A model generated the notes under the pieces. The model had not been told where the DNA came from and did not search any database. It saw only the letters and a program-made list of their open reading frames with translations. This document shows, one piece after another, positions 1-8,854 of a stretch of DNA of 44,708 bases (its first letter is position 1; each line of letters starts with the position of its first letter). Location of the stretch: NCBI GenBank assembly GCA_038320555.1, contig JBBQEJ010000026.1, positions 1 through 44,708 on the forward strand. Direction: 5' to 3'. A program made the position numbers and the translations under genes. This DNA comes from JALZOC01 sp038320555 (GTDB lineage: Bacteria; Acidobacteriota; Vicinamibacteria; Vicinamibacterales; 2-12-FULL-66-21).

Positions 1-1
1 G

Positions 2-88
2 GCCGGCCTCTACCCCGAGGCGGACTGTCCGCGAGTCAGATCACTAGGGGAGCTGGTAGACCGGATAGCCGAGGGCACGTTCGACTAG
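2..88 (+). CDS. 3' end of an unidentified protein (partial)
   Basis: An open frame enters from the left edge and ends at TAG 86-88. It encodes 28 residues ending in LGELVDRIAEGTFD. The composition (alternating hydrophobic and charged residues, helix-like) and the hairpin directly after the stop suggest a genuine C-terminus. The fragment is too short to name. It is convergent with the ADOP permease at 124-2592. Confidence 0.4.
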   Translation, partial: AGLYPEADCPRVRSLGELVDRIAEGTFD

Positions 89-94
89 TTGTTC

Positions 95-114
95 CTTCCG
101 CCTTCAGGCGGAAG
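95..114. terminator. Hairpin between convergent genes, TTCA/TGAA tetraloop
   Basis: A perfect 8-bp stem CTTCCGCC / GGCGGAAG closes a TTCA loop (TGAA on the other strand). It lies 7 nt after the stop of the left-edge gene and 10 nt from the stop of the permease on the other strand. No T-tract follows on either strand, so it is a candidate bidirectional or Rho-assisted terminator rather than a textbook intrinsic one. Confidence 0.5.
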
Positions 115-123
115 ATACAGCCG

Positions 124-2592
124 TCACTGATCTGCTAACGCAATCAACGGATCGATCCGCGCCGCGCGGCGGGCGGGGACCGCGCACGCCAGCAGGGCGA
201 CGACGCCGAGGACGGCGGTGACGACTGCGAGCACGACCGGATCCATCGGTTGGACGCCGAAGAGCTGTGTCTCCATCGCGCGGCGGATCGCGAATGCTCC
301 CGCGAGGCCGACACCAATCCCGAGGCAGAGCAGCCAGAGCCCTTCCGAAACGATCAGGCCGAAGATCCGGCGGCCGTCGCTGCCGAGCGCCATGCGGATG
401 CCGATTTCCTTGCGCCGCTGCGCCACTTGGTACGCCAGCACGCCGTAAATGCCAACCGCTGCGAGAAACAGCGCGATCGCACCGAAGAGGGTCGCCAGCA
501 TCATCGGCGTTTTCCGGCTCACGAGCGATTCCTCCACGCGCAGTTGCATCGGCTTCACGGCAAAGAAGGGAAGCTCGGGATCCAGGGCTGTCACCTGCTG
601 CCGGATCGCGCTCACGAGCGACTCGGGCTCGCCGGCCGTCCTCGTCACGAGCGTCATGCCGCGGCCGACGTTCTGCGCGAACGGGTAGTAATACGCGCCA
701 ACGGGTTCCTTCTCCGTCAGTCCCGTCGTCCGGACGTTGCCGACGACGCCGACGACGGTGTAGAAGTGGCTCTTAGGCCCAGGCCCTTGCGTCAACTCGC
801 TGGCGTCCTCGGGTTTCCACATCCGGCGTCCGACCGGATCCCCGTTCTTCCAGAAGCGCTGGGCCAGCCGCTCGTCGATGATCAGCACTTTCGGCGCTCG
901 CTCATCGTCGGACGCAGTAAACAACCGCCCGCGCTTCAATGGAATCGTCATGGCCTCGAAGTAGGCAGGGGAAACCGACGAGTTGTAGGGAGAAATGAGC
1001 GACTCGCCCGGCGACATCGCGTAGCCCTCCGCCAGGATCACGCTGTCGCTGAAATCGCCGCCGAGCGGAATGTTGGTCGTGGTGCCGGCGGCCTGGACGC
1101 CCGGAAGGCGGCGAACGCGCTCGAGGAGCTGGTTCCAGAACGCGATGAGCTGTGCGTCGTCCTTGTAGCGCGATGCTGGAGGACTGACCCTTCCCGTCAG
1201 CACATGCGTCGGGTCGAACCCGGGTCGCACCGCGAGCACGCGCTGAAAGCTCGCCAGCAGAAGGCCTGCGCCGATGAGCAGCATGAATGCGAACGCGACC
1301 TGCGCGGTCACGAGCGCCCGGCGAACAACGCGCGCCCCTCGGCTGGCAGTGCCCGAGCGTCCTTCCTCTCGGAAGATCTGGCTCAGGTTCATGTGCCGCA
1401 GGCTCAGAATCGGCAGCAGCCCGATCAGGATCGCCAGCGTCAGTGCGAGACCGAACGTGAACACGATGACCGACGCGTCCATGACGACAGCCGTCCCCTG
1501 CGGCGTCGCGTCCAGGCTGAGACGGACGAGTGAGCGCACGCCAGCGTAGCCGAGCCCGAGCCCCAGGAGCGCGCCGCCCAGAGCGAGCAGGACGGTTTCG
1601 GTCAGCAGCTGGCCGGCAATGCGGCCGAGTCCGGCGCCGAGCGCGTGGCGCGTCGCCAGCTCCTTCATGCGCGCGCTCGAGCGCACGAGCATCAGGTTGG
1701 TCACGTTGACGCCGCCGACAAGCAGCACGAACACGACCCCGCCCCACAGCAGGAAGAGGGTGCTGCGGATGTCGCGGACCAGGTAGTCCTGCAGCGGCAC
1801 GACGACAGTGTGAAACCCCGCGTTGATGAGAATCTGCTTGAGATTCGGGAAGCGATCGAGATTTCGCGCGTTGAGCGCATCGATCTGCTGGCGCGCCTGC
1901 GCAACCGTCGCGCCCGGTTTCAGCCGCCCGACATATGACCAGTTGTTGCTGTGACGGTTGTCGTCCGACTTTTCCTGAGCGCTAAACGCGACGGGAATCC
2001 AGAGCGTGACCTCAGGATCCAGAAACCTGAAGCTCTGAGGCAGCACGCCGACGATCACGAACGGCTCGCCGTTGATCCGCACGTCCCGGCCGACCGCGCT
2101 GTCCTGGCCGCCAAACCACTGCTGCCACGAGGCGTAAGTAAGGATGGCCTTGTTCGTCTTCCCGATTTCCCCTTCTTCTTCTGAAAAGACCCGTCCGCGA
2201 ACCGGGTGCACCTGCAGGAGTCTCATCAGCGACGGCGTCGAGACCATTGCGACGACACGCTGGGGCTCCGCCTGGCCACCGAGCGTTACGCCGCGGGTGT
2301 TGTACAGCGCCTGTTCCTGGAAGGCGGTCGTTTCTTTCAAGCGATCGTAGTAATCCGTCACGCCGGTCGAGCCGCCGACAACGCCCGCGCCAGGGTAGGC
2401 GTTGTACATATGAACGAGCTGGGCCGCCTCCGGCACGGGCAAAGGCCGCAGCAGCACCGAGTTGACGATGGCGAAGATCGCCGCGTTGGCCCCAATGCAG
2501 ATGCCGAGCGTCGGCAGCGCGGTAATCGCGAAGCCGCGGTCTTTCCAAAGAATCCGCGCAGCAAACTTCAGGTCCTGAAGAAGTCGTTCCAT
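124..2592 (-). CDS. ADOP-family ABC transporter permease (MacB/FtsX type), intact
   Basis: 822 aa, the usual size for acidobacterial duplicated orphan permeases. The layout is an N-terminal membrane segment (GICIGANAAIFAIVNSVLL), a periplasmic MacB-like domain to about residue 270, a first FtsX three-helix block about 275-410, another membrane segment about 430-455, a second periplasmic domain to about 690, and a final FtsX block ending VPARRAARIDPLIALADQ. The FtsX signature KEIGIRMALG is present. The family is named for lacking a linked ATPase, and none is seen here; substrate unknown. The start at 2592 is chosen because MERLLQDLKFAARILWKDRG is the typical family N-terminus; only a weak ribosome site precedes it. 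The usual C-terminal ALRNE/ALRYE is replaced by ALADQ. It is divergent from a decayed paralogue at 2814-4499. Confidence 0.9.
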   Translation of the reverse strand: MERLLQDLKFAARILWKDRGFAITALPTLGICIGANAAIFAIVNSVLLRPLPVPEAAQLVHMYNAYPGAGVVGGSTGVTDYYDRLKETTAFQEQALYNTRGVTLGGQAEPQRVVAMVSTPSLMRLLQVHPVRGRVFSEEEGEIGKTNKAILTYASWQQWFGGQDSAVGRDVRINGEPFVIVGVLPQSFRFLDPEVTLWIPVAFSAQEKSDDNRHSNNWSYVGRLKPGATVAQARQQIDALNARNLDRFPNLKQILINAGFHTVVVPLQDYLVRDIRSTLFLLWGGVVFVLLVGGVNVTNLMLVRSSARMKELATRHALGAGLGRIAGQLLTETVLLALGGALLGLGLGYAGVRSLVRLSLDATPQGTAVVMDASVIVFTFGLALTLAILIGLLPILSLRHMNLSQIFREEGRSGTASRGARVVRRALVTAQVAFAFMLLIGAGLLLASFQRVLAVRPGFDPTHVLTGRVSPPASRYKDDAQLIAFWNQLLERVRRLPGVQAAGTTTNIPLGGDFSDSVILAEGYAMSPGESLISPYNSSVSPAYFEAMTIPLKRGRLFTASDDERAPKVLIIDERLAQRFWKNGDPVGRRMWKPEDASELTQGPGPKSHFYTVVGVVGNVRTTGLTEKEPVGAYYYPFAQNVGRGMTLVTRTAGEPESLVSAIRQQVTALDPELPFFAVKPMQLRVEESLVSRKTPMMLATLFGAIALFLAAVGIYGVLAYQVAQRRKEIGIRMALGSDGRRIFGLIVSEGLWLLCLGIGVGLAGAFAIRRAMETQLFGVQPMDPVVLAVVTAVLGVVALLACAVPARRAARIDPLIALADQ

Positions 2593-2644
2593 GTGAGGCT
2601 CTTACGGTAGGAGACGCTGTTGCGTTCGCTTTATCTGCTCCGCC

Positions 2645-2692
2645 CGCCAGCCGCCAGCCGCCAGCCGCGAACCGCGAACCGCGAGTCCTGCC
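2645..2692. repeat. Heptamer array (CCGCCAG, then CGAACCG units)
   Basis: Tandem 7-bp units lie in the divergent gap between two ADOP genes. About three CCGCCAG units pass directly into CGAACCG / CGAGTCC units. The same unit types recur in other gaps of this window (18577, 26600, 34892 and 44637). Confidence 0.75.
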
Positions 2693-2813
2693 AACCCTTT
2701 CACTGTTGCTTGCCGTCCAAACAGGCACGCGAATTATCGTCGGGTGCTCGCAATTTGGAGGCATTTCCCAGATGACAGCCCATGGCGGACGCCGGAACCT
2801 CCCTTGGATCGAG

Positions 2814-4499
2814 ATGTTCACACAGGACGTGCGCTATGGAATCCGATCGTTGTTGCGCACGCCAGGATTCACGCTCGCCGCCCTCCTCGCGCTTGCGCTA
2901 GGCACAGGCGCGAACGCGGCAATCTTCAGCGTGGTAAATGCCGTCCTGCTTCGGCCGCTGCCGTACGCGGAGCCCGACCGCATCGTGCAGTTCGTGTGGC
3001 GGACCAGAGACGAAGATCACGTTGCTTTGAGGGGCGCGCAATATCTCCACTTTCGGGACAGCATGCGGTCGCTCGATGCTCTCGCGGCCTGGAGAGGCCC
3101 AACAGGATTCAACCTCGCAGCGGGCGATTCAGCCGAGTACGTGAAGGCCATGCCCGTCTCGAAGGAGTTTTTCCACGTGTTTGCGGTCCGGCCGCTGTAC
3201 GGCGAAGCGTTCGGGGCCGAGCACGATCGCGACGGCGGTCCTGACGTCGTTGTCCTGAGCCACGCACTGTGGACCCGCTTATTCGCCGCCAACCCGTCCG
3301 TCGTCGGCAGCGTCGTCTCGCTTGGGGACCGATCGTACACGGTACTCGGCGTGATGCCGCGCGCCTTTCAGTCGATTCCGCCCGCCGATTTGTACATCCC
3401 GCTCAAGCCCAGCACGGCCGGCGCGGGAGGCGGACAGAACTACAGGCTCGCGGCCCGCCTGAAGCGCGACGTGACGATCCAGCAGGCGACAGCGGAAGCG
3501 TCATCGGTGTACCAATCCACGATTGCTCAGCTTCAGGGCAGCCGTCTGGACGCAAACGGCCGGCCTACCGACACGTACGCCTTCGTGCCGTTCCAAAGCA
3601 GCATCACGCAGGGTGCTCGTCCCGCGCTTCTGTTGATGCTGGCCGCGGTCGGCCTGCTCTTGTTGATCGCCTGCGCGAACACCGCCAATCTGCTGCTTGC
3701 GCGCGCGTCTGGTCGCGGCCGCGAAATTGCGGTCCGTGCCGCGCTCGGCGCCAATCGTGCGCGAATCATCCGCCAGCTTCTCACCGAGTCCCTCCTCCTC
3801 TTCGCGGCCGGCGGCGCCGCCGGTGTCTGCCTCGCGTCCTGGACGATTCCCGCGCTGCTCACGGTGACGCCGTCCGGGTATACCGTCTATCAGGGCGTCC
3901 ACATCGACGCAACGGTGCTGGTGACCATGCTCGCGGTGTCGATCGTGACCGGCCTGCTGTTCGGGCTTGCGCCGGCGCTCAGCCTGTCGAGGCACGATCT
4001 CGTGGAGGCTTTCAAGGACGGACGGGACACGGAGCACCGGAAGTCGCCGCTCCGGCTGGTTGCGCAAAGTACTGGTGGTCTCGGAAGTGGCGCTGTGCAT
4101 GCTGCTGCTCCTTGGCGCAGGTCTGCTGATCCAGACATTCATGAGGATGCGCGCCATCGATCCCGGCTTCGACCCGCGAGGACTGCTGACCGCCCGCATG
4201 TCGCTCCAGGGCGACCGCTATGCAACGTCAGCCGATCTGAATCGCTTCTTCGAGCAGGCCCTCGAAGGGATCCGTCGCATCCCGGGCGTGCAGTCGGCAT
4301 CTGTCGTCAACGGCGTGCCAATCGAACGCGGGCTCAACATGAACGTCGATGTGCTCGACGGACCCGAACACTTCGACGGAATGGCGACACTGACCGACTG
4401 GCGGTTGGCGCGCTTTTGATCGTCGTTGCGGCCGTCGCGAGTCTCGTGCCCGCCATCCGCGCGGTGAGGTTGGACCCGACAACCGCGCTGCGTGAGTAA
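2814..4499 (+). pseudogene. Broken ADOP permease: frameshift plus internal deletion
   Basis: The start is ATG 2814 (MFTQDVRYGIRSLLRTPGFT, the family N-terminus); upstream codons in the same frame look non-coding. The first MacB domain and first FtsX block (REIAVRAALGANRARIIRQL) are well preserved. Near 4050-4065 the frame changes: the family sequence continues as KVLVVSEVALCMLLLLGAGL in the next frame (3967-4419). After MATLTDWR, near 4400, the text jumps back to the first frame and to the last 30 or so family residues (ALLIVVAAVASLVPAIRAVR). About 240 residues are therefore missing: most of the second periplasmic domain and the start of the last FtsX block. Intact relatives are about 800 aa. 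Non-functional unless the sequence is misassembled. Confidence 0.85.
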
Positions 4500-4607
4500 G
4501 TCAGCCCTGAAGGGCCGCGCCCGATCCGGCGCGAGTGAGCTGCTCGATCCGATTGCGCAGCGACGCCGCAAGACTGTCCGCGTCCTCGGTGCTGCCGCCG
4601 CTCGCGA

Positions 4608-5558
4608 TCAACGCCTCACGCAGTTCGCATCGGTGACGCGGCCCAGATAGCGACACAGCCACCGCACGTCTTCGACGCGGATGCCGCTCGACATGTCCGC
4701 TGTGCGCTGCCCCGCGTATCCAAAGAGCACCATGCCGTTCTGAACGCCGGTCACGAACTGCGCCGTCTGCGCGGCAAATCCCTCGGGATCCCACCGGCCT
4801 CGCGTGACGATGTTCCCACCCCACCGGCCCATGGAGCCGCCCCAGTCCGTGATGAGATAGCGGGCCTCCCGACGCCAGCGGGACAGTCTGTGCTCGAAGA
4901 TTGCCGTATTCGAACCGCGCGCCACGTCGCGGCGATCCTTGGTGTCCCAGTTCGATAAGAGCATGACGAGCACTTTCAGGCCGTGGAGCTCAGGCGTCCC
5001 GACAAACGGATTGTCGTTCCAGGCCCAACTGTGTTCTTCGAACATTTTCCGTACCTCCGGGTCGTCGAGCTCGAATCGTGCCTCGCGAAATCGACAATCT
5101 TCGCCGATGCACACACGCGCGCGCTGGAGGTCGCGCGCGCCCTCGATGACCCCCTCTTCGACGAAGTACGTGGTCTCCGCGAAATACCCGTACACCCATG
5201 CGAGGCGCACGGCAAAGTTCTCTGCCCGAACCTCATTGCCCCACTTCACGCGCCACTGCCGGCCGCGCGTATCGGTGACGGACACGCACGGCTGCGAGCC
5301 GCTTGCGTGCTCTTTGATGAAATGGAAGGGGGCCGCCGGCGCACCGCCGGGCTCTCCTGGACCCTTGACGACGTCGAGCCGATCGACATCGCCCGGGTCG
5401 CGCCAGATTGCATGGCGCGAGGCGAGAAGGCGACGCGGCCCCGCTCGATTGATCTTGTATGCGCCAATTGCCAGCCAGATCAACCGAAGGCACGTGGCTA
5501 TGGCGAACGTGCCGACAATCGCGATGGCCGCGTACAGCAGGATCGTCGAGAGGTCCAT
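4608..5558 (-). CDS. Membrane-anchored hypothetical protein, C-terminus probably frameshifted
   Basis: 316 aa as read, starting MDLSTILLYAAIAIVG with one membrane helix at about residues 7-33. The rest is soluble and rich in Trp and Arg (for example HSWAWNDNPF, YLITDWGGSMGRWGG). I do not recognise a named family; the text has the feel of a conserved acidobacterial protein. The last residues (YLGRVTDANCVRR) look wrong. A single-base shift near 4620 gives ELREALIASGGSTEDADSLA and on to a stop at 4501-4503, a plausible helical ending. That stop would sit one base from the stop of the broken ADOP at 4499. I read this as a one-base indel (real or a sequencing error), true extent 4501-5558. Confidence 0.7.
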   Translation of the reverse strand: MDLSTILLYAAIAIVGTFAIATCLRLIWLAIGAYKINRAGPRRLLASRHAIWRDPGDVDRLDVVKGPGEPGGAPAAPFHFIKEHASGSQPCVSVTDTRGRQWRVKWGNEVRAENFAVRLAWVYGYFAETTYFVEEGVIEGARDLQRARVCIGEDCRFREARFELDDPEVRKMFEEHSWAWNDNPFVGTPELHGLKVLVMLLSNWDTKDRRDVARGSNTAIFEHRLSRWRREARYLITDWGGSMGRWGGNIVTRGRWDPEGFAAQTAQFVTGVQNGMVLFGYAGQRTADMSSGIRVEDVRWLCRYLGRVTDANCVRR

Positions 5559-5605
5559 CGCGTGACTAAACTTTGTGGCGCGATCCGGGGTCTAAAAGAA
5601 ACGAG

Positions 5606-5779
5606 ATGCGCATTCTGCGAGGCTTGTCGAGCCAGTGCCTGCCGTGCGGGTGTCTCGCCGGAGTGTATGAGACGTACGACGGGCTGATCGTCACGATTCT
5701 CGACGCCAAAGGTACCGGGTGCAGAAATTTGTCACATCGCGACGGGAAGGTGATTCCCACGAGGTCGGCTGAGATGTGA
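5606..5779 (+). CDS. Small Cys-containing hypothetical protein
   Basis: 57 aa, starting MRILRGLSSQCLPCGCLAG and continuing VYETYDGLIVTILDAKGTGC. Four Cys (CxxCxC plus one downstream) and a compact beta-like pattern suggest a small metal-binding or disulfide protein. A purine-rich stretch (aaaagaaacgag) precedes the ATG. It lies divergently after the 4608-5558 gene and before exonuclease III. I recall similar short proteins from acidobacterial genomes but cannot name a family. Confidence 0.45.
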   Translation: MRILRGLSSQCLPCGCLAGVYETYDGLIVTILDAKGTGCRNLSHRDGKVIPTRSAEM

Positions 5780-5904
5780 GAGTCGTCGCGAAAGAAGGAG
5801 CCTGCGATTCCTCCCACCCAAGACTGATCCTTTCTCGATCCGCGTCGGTTCTCATCGTCGGCCTCACGCTGGCAAGAGCAGTGCCGGGCGAAGCTCATCT
5901 ACGC

Positions 5905-5928
5905 GGGGTCTGACCCCGGTCTGACCCC
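5905..5928. repeat. GGGGTCTGACCCC palindrome plus partial copy
   Basis: GGGGTCTGACCCC at 5905-5917 is a 6-bp inverted repeat around one base, and GGTCTGACCCC follows directly at 5918-5928. It sits 18 nt upstream of the exonuclease III start. From memory this palindrome occurs between genes in many unrelated bacteria, often as REP-like sequence. Confidence 0.55.
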
Positions 5929-5945
5929 GGCTACCATCTCACTGT

Positions 5946-6695
5946 ATGAAGATCGCGACATGGAATGTGAACGGAATCCGGGCACGGCAGACGCAGCTTC
6001 AGGATTGGCTCGAGCGCGAGCAGCCCGACGTGGTCTGCCTCCAGGAGATCAAAGCAGCGATCGACCAGCTGCCTGTCTGGCTATGCGAGATGGAAGGGTA
6101 TTGGTGCTATTGGCACGGAGAAAAGGGCTATTCCGGTGTCGCTCTTCATGTCAGCAAGCGAATCGCGCCGGAGCGGCCCGCCTTCGAACATCCCGCGTTC
6201 GACTATGAGAATCGCATCGTCCTCGTGCGGCTTCCGGCGGTGACGGTCGTGTCCGTGTACGTGCCCAACGGCGGCAAGGACTTTCCGGCGAAGATGCAGT
6301 TCCTCAATTCGCTCGAGCAGTTTGCCGCCGATGCGCGCACCGACTCCAATCCCGTGGTGATTTGCGGCGACTTGAACATCGCACGGACCGATATGGACGT
6401 GCACCCGAAAGAACGCAAGCCGCTCGCGATCGGACAGCTTCCCGAGGAGCGCGCCTTGCTCGAACGCATCATCGCGCACGGACTCGTGGACGTCGGTCGC
6501 GCGCTCGAGCCGGACAACGACCAGATGTTCACCTGGTGGGCGCCGTGGCGGAACATGCGGCAGCGGAACATCGGGTGGCGCCTCGACTACCTGCTGGCCA
6601 GCCAGCCGCTCTTCGAGCGTGTGCGCAGTTGCCGCATCGAGCGCGAGACCGGCACGAGCGACCACGCGCCGGTCGTCGGGGACTTCGATGCCTGA
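5946..6695 (+). CDS. xthA: Exodeoxyribonuclease III (AP endonuclease)
   Basis: 249 aa, the normal family length. It cleaves abasic sites and degrades one strand of duplex DNA 3'-5' in base-excision repair; cytoplasmic. All family blocks are visible in order: MKIATWNVNGIRAR at the N-terminus, VVCLQEIK (metal-binding Glu), the catalytic Tyr/Asp/Asn region around VSVYVPNGG and VICGDLNIARTDMD, the Trp-rich TWWAPWRNMRQRN, RLDYLLAS, and the C-terminal GTSDHAPVVGDF with the catalytic His. No Shine-Dalgarno is seen; TACCAT ends 8 nt before the ATG and could be a -10 for a near-leaderless mRNA. It stands alone and is convergent with the M56/TonB gene. Confidence 0.95.
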   Translation: MKIATWNVNGIRARQTQLQDWLEREQPDVVCLQEIKAAIDQLPVWLCEMEGYWCYWHGEKGYSGVALHVSKRIAPERPAFEHPAFDYENRIVLVRLPAVTVVSVYVPNGGKDFPAKMQFLNSLEQFAADARTDSNPVVICGDLNIARTDMDVHPKERKPLAIGQLPEERALLERIIAHGLVDVGRALEPDNDQMFTWWAPWRNMRQRNIGWRLDYLLASQPLFERVRSCRIERETGTSDHAPVVGDFDA

Positions 6696-6750
6696 CCTTT
6701 TAGAGGAGCCAAGGAGATCAGTAAACCACTTGAGCCAGTGATTCGGGGCC

Positions 6751-8478
6751 TCACTGCGTAGTGAAATTGACAGTCACCGTCATGATGATCGGTACGGCCT
6801 GGCCGTTCATCAGTGTCGGGGTGAACTCCCATTGTTTCACCGCGTCGAGCGCGGCCTCATCGAGCAGGGGAATCGAGCGCAGAACGCGCGCGTCTTCGAC
6901 ATGCCCATCAGGGCCGATGCGCACTTCGAGGATCACGACCCCCGTGACGTTTGCGGCTCGAGCGATTGGCGGGTAAACGGGCCGGACATCTCGAATTTTC
7001 GCCGGCGCCTTGATATTTCCGCCTACGCGGAGCGCACTATCGTCGGACCTGACGATCGTGCCCTTCGGGGCGGGGCCGGCGGCCTTGAAAGCCATTATCT
7101 CGGGCGCCTTGCCGATGCGTACCGGCACGTTGAACGTGAGTGGCGCCTCGGCGGGCGGGTCGTATCGCCATTGCCGCACGGACACGAGCGCCGCGTCCGT
7201 GAAAGTATTCAAAGCCTCGCGGACCGTCAGGATGTTCAATCCGGCCTCGCCACGAAGCGAGGCCTGAACCTGATCGCCTGTGCGATCGCCCGAAAAACTC
7301 ACGTCGAAGCCCGGCCCCTTGATTGCTGAGTCGATCACACGAGCTTCGGCGACTCGACCTACGCCGTCGAGTGTGAGCTTCACGATGAGCGTCCCGCCTG
7401 TCGCCTCCACGCTATCGGGCAGCAATGGCGCCTCGTAGTGGATGCGGCGCGGAATGGGATTCTCCGGCGTGACGGCCTTCGCGCGCCGCTCCAGAGGGCC
7501 CGGTCCAGCCTGCGTCTCCGAACCTGATTGTGACGTGGCATGCAGCGGAAATGCCGAGACCGCATACCAGCTCCCGACGCCCACAATCAGCGCCATCGCG
7601 GCGCACGAAGCAACAATCTGTCGTGACGACATGACATCCTCCTTTGATACAAGCGCGATACGTCGGAAGAGGTGACGGCGGCGCGCGAAGGCGGCGGTCG
7701 GCAGAACGGAGGTCGTATCCGCGAAGGCGAGAAGCGCCTCCACGTAGGCTTTTCGTCGTCCAGTCAAGAGGATCGCCAGTTCGTCGACCACCTCTTCGCG
7801 GGCAAGTTGGATGCGTGAGGCGAGCCACCACGCCGCGGGGTGAAACCAGAAAAAGCAGACCGCGATCTCCTCGACGATCAGCCAGGCCCAGTCGCGGCGC
7901 TGCACATGAAGCAGCTCATGACCGATGACGGCGCGTTGGATGTCTCGCGACTGGGTGCGGAGGACCTCAGGAAGGAGCACGACAGGCCTGCGCACGCCGA
8001 ACGTGACGGGTTGATCGAGGTGCGGCGCGTACCGAATGTCAGCTCGCCTGCCCAGGTTCGATTGCAAGTCAGCGTCGACAAGCACCCGTGCTCCCATAGA
8101 CGCCGATAGACGCAGCTGCCGCAACCTGGCCAGACCGAATCCCAGCCACAAGAAGCGCACGAGCATGCCCGTTGCAATCGTCGCGACGCCGATCGCACCC
8201 CAGTCTGTAAGCGGAATCGTGTCTGCCGCGGAATTCCCGGCGCCCGCTACAGCGCCGACGACATCGGCCACTTCGGCGCCTGTCGCTGGTTGGAACGCCT
8301 GGTACGGCTGGATCCAGGGCAACCCGAGGCAAACCAGCGCGACGACGCGCCAGTACGCGTAACGCACCCCGGGCGCGTCAAGTTTGAGCAGCCATGGGAG
8401 CAGGGACGCCGCGCCGACAACCATCGTGGCTTGAAGGCTCCAGGCAAAGATATTTCCGAGCGCAGCGGCGGAGATCAT
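6751..8478 (-). CDS. BlaR1-like M56 metallopeptidase with two TonB C-terminal domains
   Basis: 575 aa. Residues 1-310 form an M56 peptidase in the membrane: helices near 10-30, 44-58 and 95-115, the zinc motif HELLH at 187-191, the further acidic ligand region REEVVDE at 227-233, and a last helix near 288-305. After a linker come a degenerate TonB_C-like domain (about 345-455) and a canonical one (about 497-575: VRPVYPPIARAANVTGVVIL, ending VPIIMTVTVNFTTQ). By analogy with BlaR1/BlaI, the peptidase would sense a periplasmic signal and inactivate the repressor encoded upstream; the TonB domains replace the usual penicillin-binding sensor. It overlaps the blaI-like gene by 4 nt (ATGA), so the two are translationally coupled. 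The signal is unknown. Confidence 0.85.
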   Translation of the reverse strand: MISAAALGNIFAWSLQATMVVGAASLLPWLLKLDAPGVRYAYWRVVALVCLGLPWIQPYQAFQPATGAEVADVVGAVAGAGNSAADTIPLTDWGAIGVATIATGMLVRFLWLGFGLARLRQLRLSASMGARVLVDADLQSNLGRRADIRYAPHLDQPVTFGVRRPVVLLPEVLRTQSRDIQRAVIGHELLHVQRRDWAWLIVEEIAVCFFWFHPAAWWLASRIQLAREEVVDELAILLTGRRKAYVEALLAFADTTSVLPTAAFARRRHLFRRIALVSKEDVMSSRQIVASCAAMALIVGVGSWYAVSAFPLHATSQSGSETQAGPGPLERRAKAVTPENPIPRRIHYEAPLLPDSVEATGGTLIVKLTLDGVGRVAEARVIDSAIKGPGFDVSFSGDRTGDQVQASLRGEAGLNILTVREALNTFTDAALVSVRQWRYDPPAEAPLTFNVPVRIGKAPEIMAFKAAGPAPKGTIVRSDDSALRVGGNIKAPAKIRDVRPVYPPIARAANVTGVVILEVRIGPDGHVEDARVLRSIPLLDEAALDAVKQWEFTPTLMNGQAVPIIMTVTVNFTTQ

Positions 8479-8852
8479 TCGTCCATCTCCTCGATAATGC
8501 GCTGAACCGCCTTTCGTTGACGCTCCGACAGCCGTGAATCTTTTGCGAGGTGCAGGAGCAGCGAGCCGGACGCGCCGTCGAATACCCTGTCGACAAAATC
8601 GCGCACCATGGCGCCCACGACTTGATGGCGCGGCTTGGTCGGCGTGTACACATGTGCCCGACCGTTGCTCTTTTTCCGGAGATATCCCTTGTCTTCGAGC
8701 ACGTTCATCATGGTCATGACCGTCGTGTACGCGATTGGCCTCGACTTGCGGAATGCCTCGTAAACTTCGCGCACGGTAGCGGTTCCGAGGCGCCAGACCA
8801 CTTTCATGATGGCGAGTTCCTGGGGTGTGAGCGTATTGCTTGGCTTCCGCAT
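8475..8852 (-). CDS. BlaI/MecI/CopY-family transcriptional repressor
   Basis: 125 aa, the normal family size. The winged-helix domain occupies about residues 8-80 (LTPQELAIMKVVWRLGTATV, then YTTVMTMMNVLEDKGYLRKK); the C-terminal third forms the dimerisation helices. It binds as a dimer to a TACTA-type operator, and one lies immediately upstream of its own start (8855-8879), so it should autoregulate the operon with the M56/TonB gene. The start ATG at 8852 has no Shine-Dalgarno. The -10 places transcription within a few bases of the ATG, so the mRNA is probably leaderless. Confidence 0.92.
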   Translation of the reverse strand: MRKPSNTLTPQELAIMKVVWRLGTATVREVYEAFRKSRPIAYTTVMTMMNVLEDKGYLRKKSNGRAHVYTPTKPRHQVVGAMVRDFVDRVFDGASGSLLLHLAKDSRLSERQRKAVQRIIEEMDE

Positions 8853-8854
8853 AT

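Noticed and set aside
250..1533. 427-codon open frame on the plus strand antisense to the first ADOP
   Set aside because: Composition is Arg/His/Glu-rich without domains; the minus-strand frame encodes a complete, recognisable permease.
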